Below are positions 35,121 to 43,081 of a stretch of DNA of 50,569 nucleotides, in pieces. The stretch comes from an uncultured Pelagibacteraceae bacterium (lineage in GTDB: Bacteria > Pseudomonadota > Alphaproteobacteria > Pelagibacterales > Pelagibacteraceae). The stretch's first letter is position 1. Each line of letters starts with the position of its first letter. Below the pieces are notes generated by a model. The model was not told where the DNA came from. It made no database searches and saw only the letters and a program-made list of their open reading frames with translations. The stretch is from positions 1 to 50,569 of the forward strand of contig CABXRS010000006.1 in the NCBI GenBank assembly GCA_902514665.1, written 5' to 3'. Made by a program: the position numbers and the translations under genes.

Positions 35121-36593
35121 TTAAGTCCCACAAAAAGTTTGATACTTCTCTTTTGATGCTGGAGCGGGTGTTTGAAATTTTGAAATATCAACTTTAGCTT
35201 CATAAGGGCTTTGAGTCACTGACAATAATATGTTAAGGGTCTTATAATTATTTTTCTCTGCATCAGATAAAGCCTCTTCTACTTTATGATTTCTAGGAAT
35301 AATGATTGGATTGACTTTTTTCATTAGTTCAAGCTGTTTTTCTTTTTCAGAATTATGTAAACTTGATCTATTTTTCCAAGCTTCTAGCCATTTTTTGAAA
35401 CTTTTATTTTTATAAATTTCATCGCCATCATAAATTCCCATTAAAAAACAAAATGTATTTGTGTAATCTGCTTTATTTTTTTCCATCCAATTAAGTAAAG
35501 AATTAATAAGTTTTAAGTCATCTTTATTATCACCAATCAAACCAAGTTTAGATTTCATCATATTCAACCATTTTTGTTCGTAAATATTTTGAAAATTATC
35601 AATCATTTTAGTTGCAGTTTTAATAGCCTGTTCTTCATCTTCATCAATTAGAGGGATCAAACATTCAGCAAATCGAGCTAAATTCCATTTTGCAATTGCT
35701 GGCTGATTAGAAAATGCATATCTTCCAAACTTATCGATTGAACTAAAAACAGTTTTAGGATCATAGTAATCCATAAAAGCACAGGGTCCATAATCTATAG
35801 TTTCCCCTGAAATTGCCATGTTATCAGTATTCATTACTCCATGAATAAACCCAACTCGCATCCAATTAACTATTAGCTGACATTGTTTTTCAATAAATAA
35901 ATTTAACAAATCTACAGCTTTTGTTTTGGAAGATTTAATTTCTGGATAATGTCTATCAACTGTATAATCAAGTAACACTTTCAATTCATCAATATTTTGT
36001 TTTGCAGCGATGTATTGAAATGTTCCAACTCGAATATGACTAGAAGCAACTCTAGTTAATATTGCACCCTCTAATAAATTTTCCCTTACAACCTTTTCTC
36101 CAGTTTTAGTCACAGCAAGACTTCTAGTTGTAGGAATATTTAATGAGTTTATGGCCTCACTAATAATATATTCTCTTAGCATTGGGCCCAAAGCTGCACG
36201 ACCATCACCGCCTCTTGAAAATGAAGTCCTACCAGATCCTTTGAATTGAATATCGTATCTTTTTTTTTGATTAGTTACATGCTCACCGATTAAAACTGCT
36301 CTTCCATCACCTAACATTGTAAAATGTCCAAATTGATGTCCTGCATAAGCTTGTGCTATTGAGCTAGTTCCTTCAGGCAGAATATTTCCTGCAAATAGAG
36401 CAGATAACTCGTTTTTTTCGATTTTAGAAAAATCAAGCCCTAATTCCTTTGCCAAATTTTCGTTTAAGATAACCAATTCAGGTTTCAAAACTGAAACAGG
36501 TTTAATAATTTCCTTAAAAACTTTGGGTAATTTTGAGTAAGTGTTATCAAAATTCCAATTAATATAGTTTTTCACAAATTTTATAAGTTCCAA
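35121..36593 (-). CDS. selO: SelO/YdiU protein adenylyltransferase (pseudokinase fold)
   Basis: A 490-residue SelO. Conserved stretches are AQAYAGHQFGHFTMLGDGRA, FKGSGRTSFSRGGDGRAALGPMLREY, HGVMNTDNMAISG and ETIDYGPCAFMDYYDP. The chain ends YQTFCGT, with a cysteine where eukaryotic SelO has selenocysteine. SelO transfers AMP to protein hydroxyls and is linked to redox stress. It overlaps msrA by 13 nt, joining two oxidative-stress functions. Confidence 0.94.
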   Translation of the reverse strand: MELIKFVKNYINWNFDNTYSKLPKVFKEIIKPVSVLKPELVILNENLAKELGLDFSKIEKNELSALFAGNILPEGTSSIAQAYAGHQFGHFTMLGDGRAVLIGEHVTNQKKRYDIQFKGSGRTSFSRGGDGRAALGPMLREYIISEAINSLNIPTTRSLAVTKTGEKVVRENLLEGAILTRVASSHIRVGTFQYIAAKQNIDELKVLLDYTVDRHYPEIKSSKTKAVDLLNLFIEKQCQLIVNWMRVGFIHGVMNTDNMAISGETIDYGPCAFMDYYDPKTVFSSIDKFGRYAFSNQPAIAKWNLARFAECLIPLIDEDEEQAIKTATKMIDNFQNIYEQKWLNMMKSKLGLIGDNKDDLKLINSLLNWMEKNKADYTNTFCFLMGIYDGDEIYKNKSFKKWLEAWKNRSSLHNSEKEKQLELMKKVNPIIIPRNHKVEEALSDAEKNNYKTLNILLSVTQSPYEAKVDISKFQTPAPASKEKYQTFCGT

Positions 36594-37156
36594 ATATTAT
36601 TTAAAATTTCTTCTCTTCTGCAAGCTTTTTTATACTCAATGTACCTTTGAAATTTTTTTACATAAAAATCTTGATGATAAACTTCAGCTTGATAAAATTT
36701 ATCAAAACTTCTTACGTAAGTGACAATTTCTTTATTAAATTTTTTTTCTAATTCATTAACACTATTTTCTATAAGTTTTTTTTCTTGATCGCTTTGATAA
36801 AAAGCAACTGATCTATAGCTATATCCTTTATCACAAAATTGCCCATAAGGATCGAATGGATCTATATTTTTCCAAAAAATATTTAACAATTCTTTAAAAG
36901 AAATAATTTCTTTGTCATAGATAATTTCCACAACCTCAAAATGGCCAGTCTTACCATAAACTACTTCTTTATAGGTTGGGTTTTCTGTAGTGCCCCCAGA
37001 GTAACCCGATATTACCTTTTCAACTCCTCTTAATTTTTCAAAGGATTCTTCCATGCACCAGAAACATCCACCAGCAAAATATGCCTTACTTTTTTGGTTT
37101 GCTTCTGCGACTGTAATAAAGGAGATTATAAAAGTTATGATTGTTAAAAATTTCAT
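36581..37156 (-). CDS. msrA: Exported peptide methionine-(S)-S-oxide reductase
   Basis: A 191-residue MsrA with an N-terminal signal peptide (about 1-19, ending VAEA), so it is probably periplasmic. The active site is GGCFWCMEES with catalytic Cys31. SGYSGGTTENPTYKEV, GHFEVVEI and YHQDFY are family signatures. It reduces methionine sulfoxide in proteins. A resolving cysteine is likely in YKKACRREE near the C-terminus. It overlaps selO downstream. No msrB lies adjacent. An 11-bp inverted repeat abuts the start codon. Confidence 0.94.
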   Translation of the reverse strand: MKFLTIITFIISFITVAEANQKSKAYFAGGCFWCMEESFEKLRGVEKVISGYSGGTTENPTYKEVVYGKTGHFEVVEIIYDKEIISFKELLNIFWKNIDPFDPYGQFCDKGYSYRSVAFYQSDQEKKLIENSVNELEKKFNKEIVTYVRSFDKFYQAEVYHQDFYVKKFQRYIEYKKACRREEILNNIWNL

Positions 37157-37200
37157 TTAATATCATAAACAAAAAAAAAGAATTTAGTCTATGATATTAA
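37157..37200 (-). promoter_or_regulatory. 11-bp inverted repeat abutting the msrA start
   Basis: TTAATATCATA (37157-37167) is the exact reverse complement of TATGATATTAA (37190-37200), with a 22-nt spacer holding nine consecutive A on the plus strand. If transcribed it would form a hairpin ending at the ATG; as DNA it could be an operator. Confidence 0.5.
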
Positions 37201-37227
37201 AGGTAGCTACTTTTAGTAAACTACCTT
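37200..37227 (-). terminator. Hairpin terminator after formate dehydrogenase
   Basis: AAGGTAG (37200-37206) pairs with CTACCTT (37221-37227), and an inner TACT/AGTA pairing lies within the loop. It is 20 nt after the fdh stop on the minus strand and is followed by a short T-rich tail. Confidence 0.6.
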
Positions 37228-37246
37228 CAATAACTATTAGAATAAT

Positions 37247-38446
37247 TTATTTTTTCTTATATTTAGCTGCTTCTTCTGATCCACCTGTTGCTGATCCTTT
37301 ACTGTAGGAGTGTGCTCCCATCCCAGCTAACTGGCCATCTTTAACAATAAGATATTGATTTCTAATTTCACTACCTTCAAAGAAGCATTCTAAAATTTCT
37401 CTTACTCCATCAGCATACCTTGCTTGAGCAGATAATGAAGTTCCAGAGGTGTGTGGTGTCATTCCATGATTTGGCATAGTTCTCCAGACATGATCATTTG
37501 GAGCTGGTTGTGGAAACCAAACGTCTCCCGCATAACCACTTAGTTGTCCACTTTTTAGAGCTTTTGCAACAGCCTCACGGTTACAAATTTTACCTCTAGC
37601 AGTATTAACAATGTATGCACCTTTTTTCATTTTACTTATCATTGCATCATCAAATAGGTTTTCAGTTTCTGGATGTAGAGGACAATTTATTGTCACCACA
37701 TCACAGACTTTAACCATAGATTCTACAGACTCATGAAAAGTTAAATTTAATTCCTTTTCAACACTGTCTGGTAACTTATGTCTATCAAAGTAATGTAAAT
37801 GTACATCAAAAGGTTTCATCTTTCTAAGCGCATCTAATCCAATACGGCCTGCAGCAACTGTTCCGATATGCATACCTTCAACGTCATAAGATCTTTGCAC
37901 AGCGTCTGCTATATTCCAACCACCTTCATTAACGATCCTATGTTGATTGTGATAATCTCTGACCATTGAAACAATCATCATAACTATATGTTCTGCAACT
38001 GATCTTGAATTACAAAATGTAACTTCCACTACATCAATTTTGTTATCCATTGCTGCTTGTAAATCAACATGGTCTGAACCAATTCCAGCAGTGATAGCCA
38101 TTTTTAAATTTTTTGCTTTAGCTATTCTTTCTTTTGTTAAATAGTAAGGAAAAAATGGTTGAGATATAACTATATCTGCATCAACGATATGTTTGTCAGC
38201 TTCACATCCATCTCCATCTTTGCTATTTGTAACGATAAATTCATGACCATTAGTTTCTAAATATTTTCTTAATCCTAAGCCCCCTGAAACACATCCTAAT
38301 AATTCACCTGGTGTGAAGTCTCTACCTTTTGGACTTGGTAAAGTCATTCCATCTGGATATTTTTCTAATTTAGGAAGATCACTAAGCGGATATGATTTTG
38401 GCATTCCACCTTTAGGATCATCGTATAACACGCACAATATCTTCAT
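37247..38446 (-). CDS. fdh: NAD-dependent formate dehydrogenase (D-2-hydroxyacid dehydrogenase family)
   Basis: A 399-residue enzyme matching the metal-free Pseudomonas/Moraxella-type FDH in length and pattern. Visible signatures are GRDFTPGELLGCVSGGLGLR, QPFFPYYLT, the active-site region ITAGIGSDHVDL, VVEVTFCNSRSVAEH, the cofactor loop GTVAAGRIG, ARGKICNREAV and the catalytic His in MTPHTSGT. It oxidises formate to CO2 with NAD+, closing C1 oxidation fed by GcvTHP. A clear AGGAG lies about 5 nt before the ATG on the minus strand. Confidence 0.95.
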   Translation of the reverse strand: MKILCVLYDDPKGGMPKSYPLSDLPKLEKYPDGMTLPSPKGRDFTPGELLGCVSGGLGLRKYLETNGHEFIVTNSKDGDGCEADKHIVDADIVISQPFFPYYLTKERIAKAKNLKMAITAGIGSDHVDLQAAMDNKIDVVEVTFCNSRSVAEHIVMMIVSMVRDYHNQHRIVNEGGWNIADAVQRSYDVEGMHIGTVAAGRIGLDALRKMKPFDVHLHYFDRHKLPDSVEKELNLTFHESVESMVKVCDVVTINCPLHPETENLFDDAMISKMKKGAYIVNTARGKICNREAVAKALKSGQLSGYAGDVWFPQPAPNDHVWRTMPNHGMTPHTSGTSLSAQARYADGVREILECFFEGSEIRNQYLIVKDGQLAGMGAHSYSKGSATGGSEEAAKYKKK

Positions 38447-38522
38447 TTAATCTCCTGTATGTAATAAATATTAATTTATTTTTTGGCCATCTAACCTTAT
38501 TTTCAAAGGGCTAGCAAACAAA

Positions 38523-38987
38523 TTATTTCTTAGAGGGATAATTTTTTTTTAAGATAAATTTATTAATAATAATTGCAAAAAAAAGAATAATTATTGAACC
38601 AGAAATCACAGGGGTCAATAAGTAGTCCACCGACACACTACCCATTATGACTATAATGGGATTACCACCAGCTGGCGGATGAGTTACATTAAACAATATC
38701 ATAAAACCCACACCAAAACCTACAGCTAAAGGGATATTTAAATATAAAGGTAAAGGTATAAAGTATAAAAAAATCATTCCTACTATTGCAGTAAGAACGT
38801 GACCAAAGAAAACATTTTTTGGTTGGGCGAAAGGACTTTCAGGATATCCATAGAGTAGAACCATTGAAGATCCGAAGGAAGCAATCAAAAATACTCCATA
38901 CTCAGTTTTGTAAGTTAAAAGAGTAAGAATTCCTATTGTAATAATCGAAAAGAGTCCTGCTAAAAATGATTGCTTAAAATTTACCAT
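38523..38987 (-). CDS. HPP-family membrane protein
   Basis: A 154-residue protein with four to five hydrophobic helices and the family motif NVTHPPAGGNP (HPP) between helices three and four, plus SSMVLLYGYPESPFAQP. Some HPP proteins are nitrite transporters in chloroplasts and cyanobacteria; most bacterial members are uncharacterised. It starts 3 nt from the NifU-like stop and is probably cotranscribed with that gene. Confidence 0.85.
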   Translation of the reverse strand: MVNFKQSFLAGLFSIITIGILTLLTYKTEYGVFLIASFGSSMVLLYGYPESPFAQPKNVFFGHVLTAIVGMIFLYFIPLPLYLNIPLAVGFGVGFMILFNVTHPPAGGNPIIVIMGSVSVDYLLTPVISGSIIILFFAIIINKFILKKNYPSKK

Positions 38988-38990
38988 AAT

Positions 38991-39389
38991 TTAATTTGAT
39001 ATAATTTTTTTTAATGCGTTGAAAGGAAGAAGAATACATTCTTTTCTTGATATATTTTTTTGATCAAACAATCTACTTAAAAAAGACCATTTTTTTTCTA
39101 TACTTTTTTGTTCTTTATTAAAAAAAGATTTTGCATAATCACACAGCTCTTTAATTTTATTTTTTTTGGAGTTAATCAAATTTTTTGACAACACACTTGC
39201 AGTAGCCTGACAATAAACACATGATTTTCCCTGGTAGCCAAAATCAACAAGTTTTTCATTTTTTATGATTAACTTAATTTGAATCTCATCACCACATAAA
39301 GGATTTTTAGATTTTGCAACATGAGTGTAGTTTTTGATATTTTTGTTATTTTTAGTATCCGAAGCAATCTCTAAAATTTTTAAATCCAT
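38991..39389 (-). CDS. NifU/IscU-like Fe-S scaffold domain protein
   Basis: A 132-residue single-domain protein with the three scaffold cysteines: Cys32 (NPLCGDEI, with Asp34), Cys57 (GKSCVYCQATAS) and Cys118 (RKECILLPFNAL). These match cluster-assembly cysteines of IscU/SufU/NifU-N, though the surrounding sequence is divergent and an additional Cys60 is present. It may build or carry Fe-S clusters. No cysteine desulfurase or other isc/suf gene is adjacent, which is unusual for such a scaffold. Confidence 0.8.
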   Translation of the reverse strand: MDLKILEIASDTKNNKNIKNYTHVAKSKNPLCGDEIQIKLIIKNEKLVDFGYQGKSCVYCQATASVLSKNLINSKKNKIKELCDYAKSFFNKEQKSIEKKWSFLSRLFDQKNISRKECILLPFNALKKIISN

Positions 39390-39462
39390 GTAAACTTTTA
39401 ATTTTATTTCATATATATCACTGATTTTATATTTAGTTTTAAAATATATTTTTGTTGTAGAA

Positions 39463-39478
39463 AATTCTATTTAGAATT
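39463..39478. promoter_or_regulatory. Perfect 16-bp palindrome upstream of the EamA-amidinotransferase pair
   Basis: AATTCTATTTAGAATT is two 7-bp arms around TT, ending 12 nt before the ATG at 39491. It is operator-like, but the regulator is unknown, and AT-rich palindromes do arise by chance. Confidence 0.45.
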
Positions 39479-39490
39479 AGATTTCGGCAT

Positions 39491-40396
39491 ATGATTGAGC
39501 TTAGAAGTCCCAAAATTGCTATTCCAGTTGTTTTATTTGCAGGCTTACTGTGGTCATTTGGCCCGTTAGTTGTGAGATACATGGATAATCCACAATTAGT
39601 CCCATGGCAGTACATTTTTGGAAGAGGTTTGACTATTTTTATTTTATTAAATCTTTATTTATTTTTCGAAGAAGGAAAAAATTTTTATAAAAATTATTTC
39701 AAAATAGGGTTATCAGGTATGATAGGCGGCTCCGGTTTAGGTGTCGCAATGATCACCTTTATTTATTCAATAACTAACACTAGTGCTGCCGTAACATTAC
39801 TATGTTTGGCTGCAATGCCATTTTTTACTGCATTATTAGCATTTTTGTTTTTAAAAGAAAAAATTTCATTAAATGTTTGGATTTCAATTGTCATAGCAAC
39901 CGCAGGTATTTTAATTATGGCACTTGGTAATACCAGTGAAAAATCTTTAATTGGATTTGTATTTGGTCTTACAGCTTCAATTGGTTTTTCAGTTTTTTCA
40001 GTGACATTGAGGTGGAGACCAGAAACTCCTAAATTTACAACAGTTGCTTTTGCAGGATTTTTTTGTATTGTTTTTTCATCTATAGCAATCGTTACAAATG
40101 ATTTAGTATTTTTTTCATCAAGCTATAATGGAACTTTGTTTTCTTTACATGGAACATTAGTTTGCTTTGGTTTAATTTTATATTCAATAGGCTCAAAAGC
40201 TATTCCAGCAGCAGAACTTACATTGCTATCTTTAACTGAAGTAGTGGGTGGAATATTTTGGGTATGGCTACCATTATTTGGTATCAATGAGGTCCCTACA
40301 ACAAACACAATCATTGGTGGTTTTTTTCTTTTTGTTTCAATAATTTATTACAGTTTGATCATGAGATGGAATAAAAGATACATCGCTCTAAATTAA
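39491..40396 (+). CDS. EamA/DMT-family permease paired with the amidinotransferase
   Basis: A 301-residue protein with ten hydrophobic helices in two EamA repeats (first begins VVLFAGLLWSFGPLVVRYM, second begins SLIGFVFGLTASIGFSVFSV; LTEVVGGIFWVWLPLFGINE is the late family motif). The stop is 3 nt before the amidinotransferase start, indicating a two-gene operon. Transport of arginine, ornithine, glycine or a guanidino product is a reasonable but untested idea. Confidence 0.85.
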   Translation: MIELRSPKIAIPVVLFAGLLWSFGPLVVRYMDNPQLVPWQYIFGRGLTIFILLNLYLFFEEGKNFYKNYFKIGLSGMIGGSGLGVAMITFIYSITNTSAAVTLLCLAAMPFFTALLAFLFLKEKISLNVWISIVIATAGILIMALGNTSEKSLIGFVFGLTASIGFSVFSVTLRWRPETPKFTTVAFAGFFCIVFSSIAIVTNDLVFFSSSYNGTLFSLHGTLVCFGLILYSIGSKAIPAAELTLLSLTEVVGGIFWVWLPLFGINEVPTTNTIIGGFFLFVSIIYYSLIMRWNKRYIALN

Positions 40397-40399
40397 TCT

Positions 40400-41515
40400 A
40401 TGAGTAAAAATAACATTATTGTGAATAGTTGGAATGAATGGGATCCACTGAAACATGTAATTGTTGGAAGAGCAGATGGCACTTGTATTCCGGCCCCTGA
40501 GCCAGCACTTGATGCTAAAGTTCCTGAAGATAGTGATATGCGAGGCCAGTTTGGACCAAGAACTAAAGATACAGTTGATAAAGCCAATCAACTTTTAGAT
40601 GATTTTTCAAATATACTTAAGAAAAGAGGAATTAAAGTTGATCGACCAACACCTTTAGATTTTAATCAAAAAACATCTACTCCTGATTGGGAAGCAGAGA
40701 CCATGTTTGGCTGTATGCCACCAAGAGATGTTTTGTTGACTGTTGGTAATGAAATTTTAGAAGCGACAATGAGCTATCGTTGTCGTTGGTTTGAATATTT
40801 ATGTTACAGACCACTTCTACAAGATTATTACAATCAAGATCCAAATATGAGACATGAGTCTGCACCAAAACCTAGATTGACAGACCTTGACTATAGAAAA
40901 GATTACTTATCAGATAAAATTGGAGTTCAGAAAAGATTAGAATGGACAGAAAAAAAACATTTTGTAACAACAGAGGAAGAACCATTATTTGATGCAGCTG
41001 ATGTATTGAGATTTGGAAAAGATTTAGTAGTGCAACATGGTTTTACTACAAATCTAAAAGGTATTGATTGGTTAAAACGACATTATAAAAATCACAGAGT
41101 TCATGCAGTGAACTTTCCTGGTGATCCATACCCAATCCACATTGATGCAACCTTCACACCAATAAAAGAAGGTTTAATAATAAATAATCCTCAAAGAAGA
41201 CTACCAAAAGAACAAAGAAAATTATTTGAAAATAATGGATGGGAAATAATTGATAGCGCACAACCAGCACACAACGAGCCGCCACCATTATGCTATTCAT
41301 CAACTTGGTTATCTATGAATGTGTTAGTTTTAGATTCTAAAACTGTATGTGTTGAAAAAAGTGAGACTTATCAAGCAGAACAGTTAGATAAACTTGGAAT
41401 GGAAGTTGTACCAGTAGAGCTACGAGATGCTTATGCATTTGGAGGAGGACTTCATTGTTGTACTGCAGATGTATACCGAGAAGGTGAATTAAAGGATTAT
41501 TTTCCTAAACAATAA
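40400..41515 (+). CDS. Glycine (arginine:glycine) amidinotransferase
   Basis: A 371-residue enzyme of the GATM/AGAT family. The catalytic triad is visible: Asp in FDAADVLRFGKDLVVQ, His in YPIHIDATF and Cys353 in GGGLHCCTADV. The N-terminal NSWNEWDPLKHVIVGRADG is typical. It should move the amidino group of arginine to an amine acceptor, in the best-known case glycine, giving guanidinoacetate and ornithine. Bacterial relatives use other acceptors, so the product is not certain. It is cotranscribed with the EamA permease upstream. Confidence 0.88.
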   Translation: MSKNNIIVNSWNEWDPLKHVIVGRADGTCIPAPEPALDAKVPEDSDMRGQFGPRTKDTVDKANQLLDDFSNILKKRGIKVDRPTPLDFNQKTSTPDWEAETMFGCMPPRDVLLTVGNEILEATMSYRCRWFEYLCYRPLLQDYYNQDPNMRHESAPKPRLTDLDYRKDYLSDKIGVQKRLEWTEKKHFVTTEEEPLFDAADVLRFGKDLVVQHGFTTNLKGIDWLKRHYKNHRVHAVNFPGDPYPIHIDATFTPIKEGLIINNPQRRLPKEQRKLFENNGWEIIDSAQPAHNEPPPLCYSSTWLSMNVLVLDSKTVCVEKSETYQAEQLDKLGMEVVPVELRDAYAFGGGLHCCTADVYREGELKDYFPKQ

Positions 41516-41519
41516 GTCT

Positions 41520-41747
41520 CTAATTTGGATTTTGTTTTAAAAATTCTATATATTTTATAACTTCATCAAACTTTTTATCAGGGATATCTTTATAACTTGC
41601 ATTAAATTTAGATTTTACGCAAATTGCTATATGTGCATAAGCATTCCTACCTTTTGGATGATTAGGATGGTCAGGTAATTGTCCATGTAAATAATCGCCA
41701 GCTTCCTGAATAATTTTCCATAATTTAGTAGCATTAATTTTGTTCAT
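41520..41747 (-). CDS. Small conserved-looking protein, function unknown
   Basis: A 75-residue soluble protein starting MNKINATKLWKIIQEAGDYLHG. A middle part reads PDHPNHPKGRNAYAHIA and the end has SYKDIPDKKFDEVIKYI. The last motif looks like the C-terminal part of some phage antirepressor-like (ORF6C-type) proteins, but the match is short. The ATG at 41747 is chosen; the frame could extend to a TTG at 41756. It is convergent with the amidinotransferase (4-nt gap) and divergent from dddK, whose -35 region overlaps its start. Confidence 0.65.
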   Translation of the reverse strand: MNKINATKLWKIIQEAGDYLHGQLPDHPNHPKGRNAYAHIAICVKSKFNASYKDIPDKKFDEVIKYIEFLKQNPN

Positions 41748-41768
41748 AAAAATCAAAATTTATATAAT
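41740..41768 (+). promoter_or_regulatory. Promoter of dddK
   Basis: -35 TTGTTC (41740-41745), 17-nt spacer, perfect -10 TATAAT (41763-41768). The predicted start near 41775 leaves about 5 nt before the ATG at 41780, so the mRNA may be almost leaderless. Confidence 0.5.
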
Positions 41769-41779
41769 CTCAATCTAAT

Positions 41780-42160
41780 ATGATATTTGTAAAAAATTTT
41801 AATTCAATCTCCAATCAGGAATGGAAAACAAGTGAAAAATATCCAGGAGTGAGATGGAAGTTTTTAGTTGATGCAGATTTAGATGGAAGCAAAGGAATTT
41901 CTTGTGGTTTTGCAGAAGTTTTACCGGGTGGAAAATTAACTTTACATCATCATGCGCCAGACGAAATTTATGTTGTAACTAATGGTTCTGCAACTTTAAA
42001 TAAAGATGGTGAACTTGAAGAGATTAAAAAAGGGGATGTAGTTTATATTTCTAATAATGCCAAACATGCACTTAAAAATAATAGTGATGAAACATTTGGA
42101 TTTTATTGGGTTTTCCCTACAGCTCGATTTAAAGAAGTTGAATATTTTTCTGATGAGTAA
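41780..42160 (+). CDS. dddK: Cupin DMSP lyase DddK
   Basis: A 126-residue single-cupin protein. Residues match those described for Pelagibacter DddK at the same positions: metal ligands His56, His58, Glu62 and His96, the catalytic-site Tyr64, and Tyr122. The N-terminus MIFVKNFNSISNQEWKTSEK and the VRWKFLVDADLDGS segment are also DddK-like. It cleaves dimethylsulfoniopropionate to dimethyl sulfide and acrylate. It stands alone between a small unknown gene and the convergent egtD; no acrylate-detoxification gene is adjacent. The identification rests on recalled family residues, not a search. Confidence 0.88.
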   Translation: MIFVKNFNSISNQEWKTSEKYPGVRWKFLVDADLDGSKGISCGFAEVLPGGKLTLHHHAPDEIYVVTNGSATLNKDGELEEIKKGDVVYISNNAKHALKNNSDETFGFYWVFPTARFKEVEYFSDE

Positions 42161-42166
42161 AATTTT

Positions 42167-43081
42167 TTAATTTAGAAAATGAACACTAAAAAGTTTTTTG
42201 TCATCAACCCAAGTTTTATCTAGTTTCCATCCAGCTTTATTAGCTAAGTTTTTGAAGGATTTAATCGTATATTTGTGAGAATTCTCTGTGTGTATCTCTT
42301 CATTTTTTTTAATTAAATAATTTGAACCATTAATCCTAATACGATTTTTTTTTTTTGATTTTAGTCTCATCTCAATTCTTTTTTTTTGTTTATTATAAAC
42401 TGCTAAATGTTTAAAGGAATTCAGATTTATATCTGCACCTAATTCAGTATTGATTCTTAGTAAAATATTTTTATTAAATTTTGCAGTTACCCCTTTTTTG
42501 TCATCATAAGCTGTAATTAGAGTTGGGATGTCTTTTACTAAATCAGCTCCAATGATAATTTTTTTTGCTTTAAATTTTGATTTTAACATTTTTAAAAATT
42601 TAACGGCATCCTTCTCTTCGAAATTACCAATAGTTGATCCTGGAAAAAATATAATTATATTTTCAGTTGAATTGATTTTAAAAGGTAGTTTATTATTATT
42701 TGAAAAGTCATATCCTTTAGGAGTAATAGCTATTTTTGGAAATTTTTTTTTAAAATCTTGAGATATTTTCTTTATATAATCTTCAGAAATATCTAAAGGT
42801 ATATATTTTTTTGGCTTATCTAAACTGTTTAGAAAAATAGATATTTTTTTGAAGTCCCCAGCGCCTGGTTCAATTAAAACTGCTCTCTTTCCTATTTTAT
42901 TAGCTATTTCTATTTTATTATCTTTTAAAATTTTTTTTTCAGTTCTTGTTGGGTAATATGTTTTTAACTTGGTAATTTGTTCAAAAATTTTTGATCCACG
43001 AAAATCATAAAACCATTTAGAACTCAACTCTTTATTTTTTTTACTTAAGCCGAGACTTACTTCTTGTAAAAATGATTTCAT
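42167..43081 (-). CDS. egtD: L-histidine N-alpha-methyltransferase EgtD
   Basis: A 304-residue SAM methyltransferase of the EgtD family. Signatures: YDFRGSKIFEQITKLKTYYPTRTE (YPTRTE at 43-48), SAM loop EPGAGD (71-76), FFPGSTIGNF (145-154), AYDDKKGVTAKFN (Asn that holds histidine), and HTENSHKY with the Glu-x-Ser substrate pair. It trimethylates histidine to hercynine, the precursor of ergothioneine. It overlaps the upstream methyltransferase by 4 nt. Base composition is very AT-rich (two sampled 60-nt lines have 9 and 10 G+C), unlike the two genes upstream. Confidence 0.93.
   Translation of the reverse strand: MKSFLQEVSLGLSKKNKELSSKWFYDFRGSKIFEQITKLKTYYPTRTEKKILKDNKIEIANKIGKRAVLIEPGAGDFKKISIFLNSLDKPKKYIPLDISEDYIKKISQDFKKKFPKIAITPKGYDFSNNNKLPFKINSTENIIIFFPGSTIGNFEEKDAVKFLKMLKSKFKAKKIIIGADLVKDIPTLITAYDDKKGVTAKFNKNILLRINTELGADINLNSFKHLAVYNKQKKRIEMRLKSKKKNRIRINGSNYLIKKNEEIHTENSHKYTIKSFKNLANKAGWKLDKTWVDDKKLFSVHFLN

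Noticed and set aside
40388-40868. Minus-strand open frames inside the amidinotransferase gene
   Set aside because: Several overlapping shadows in different frames opposite a clear enzyme gene; none has motifs.
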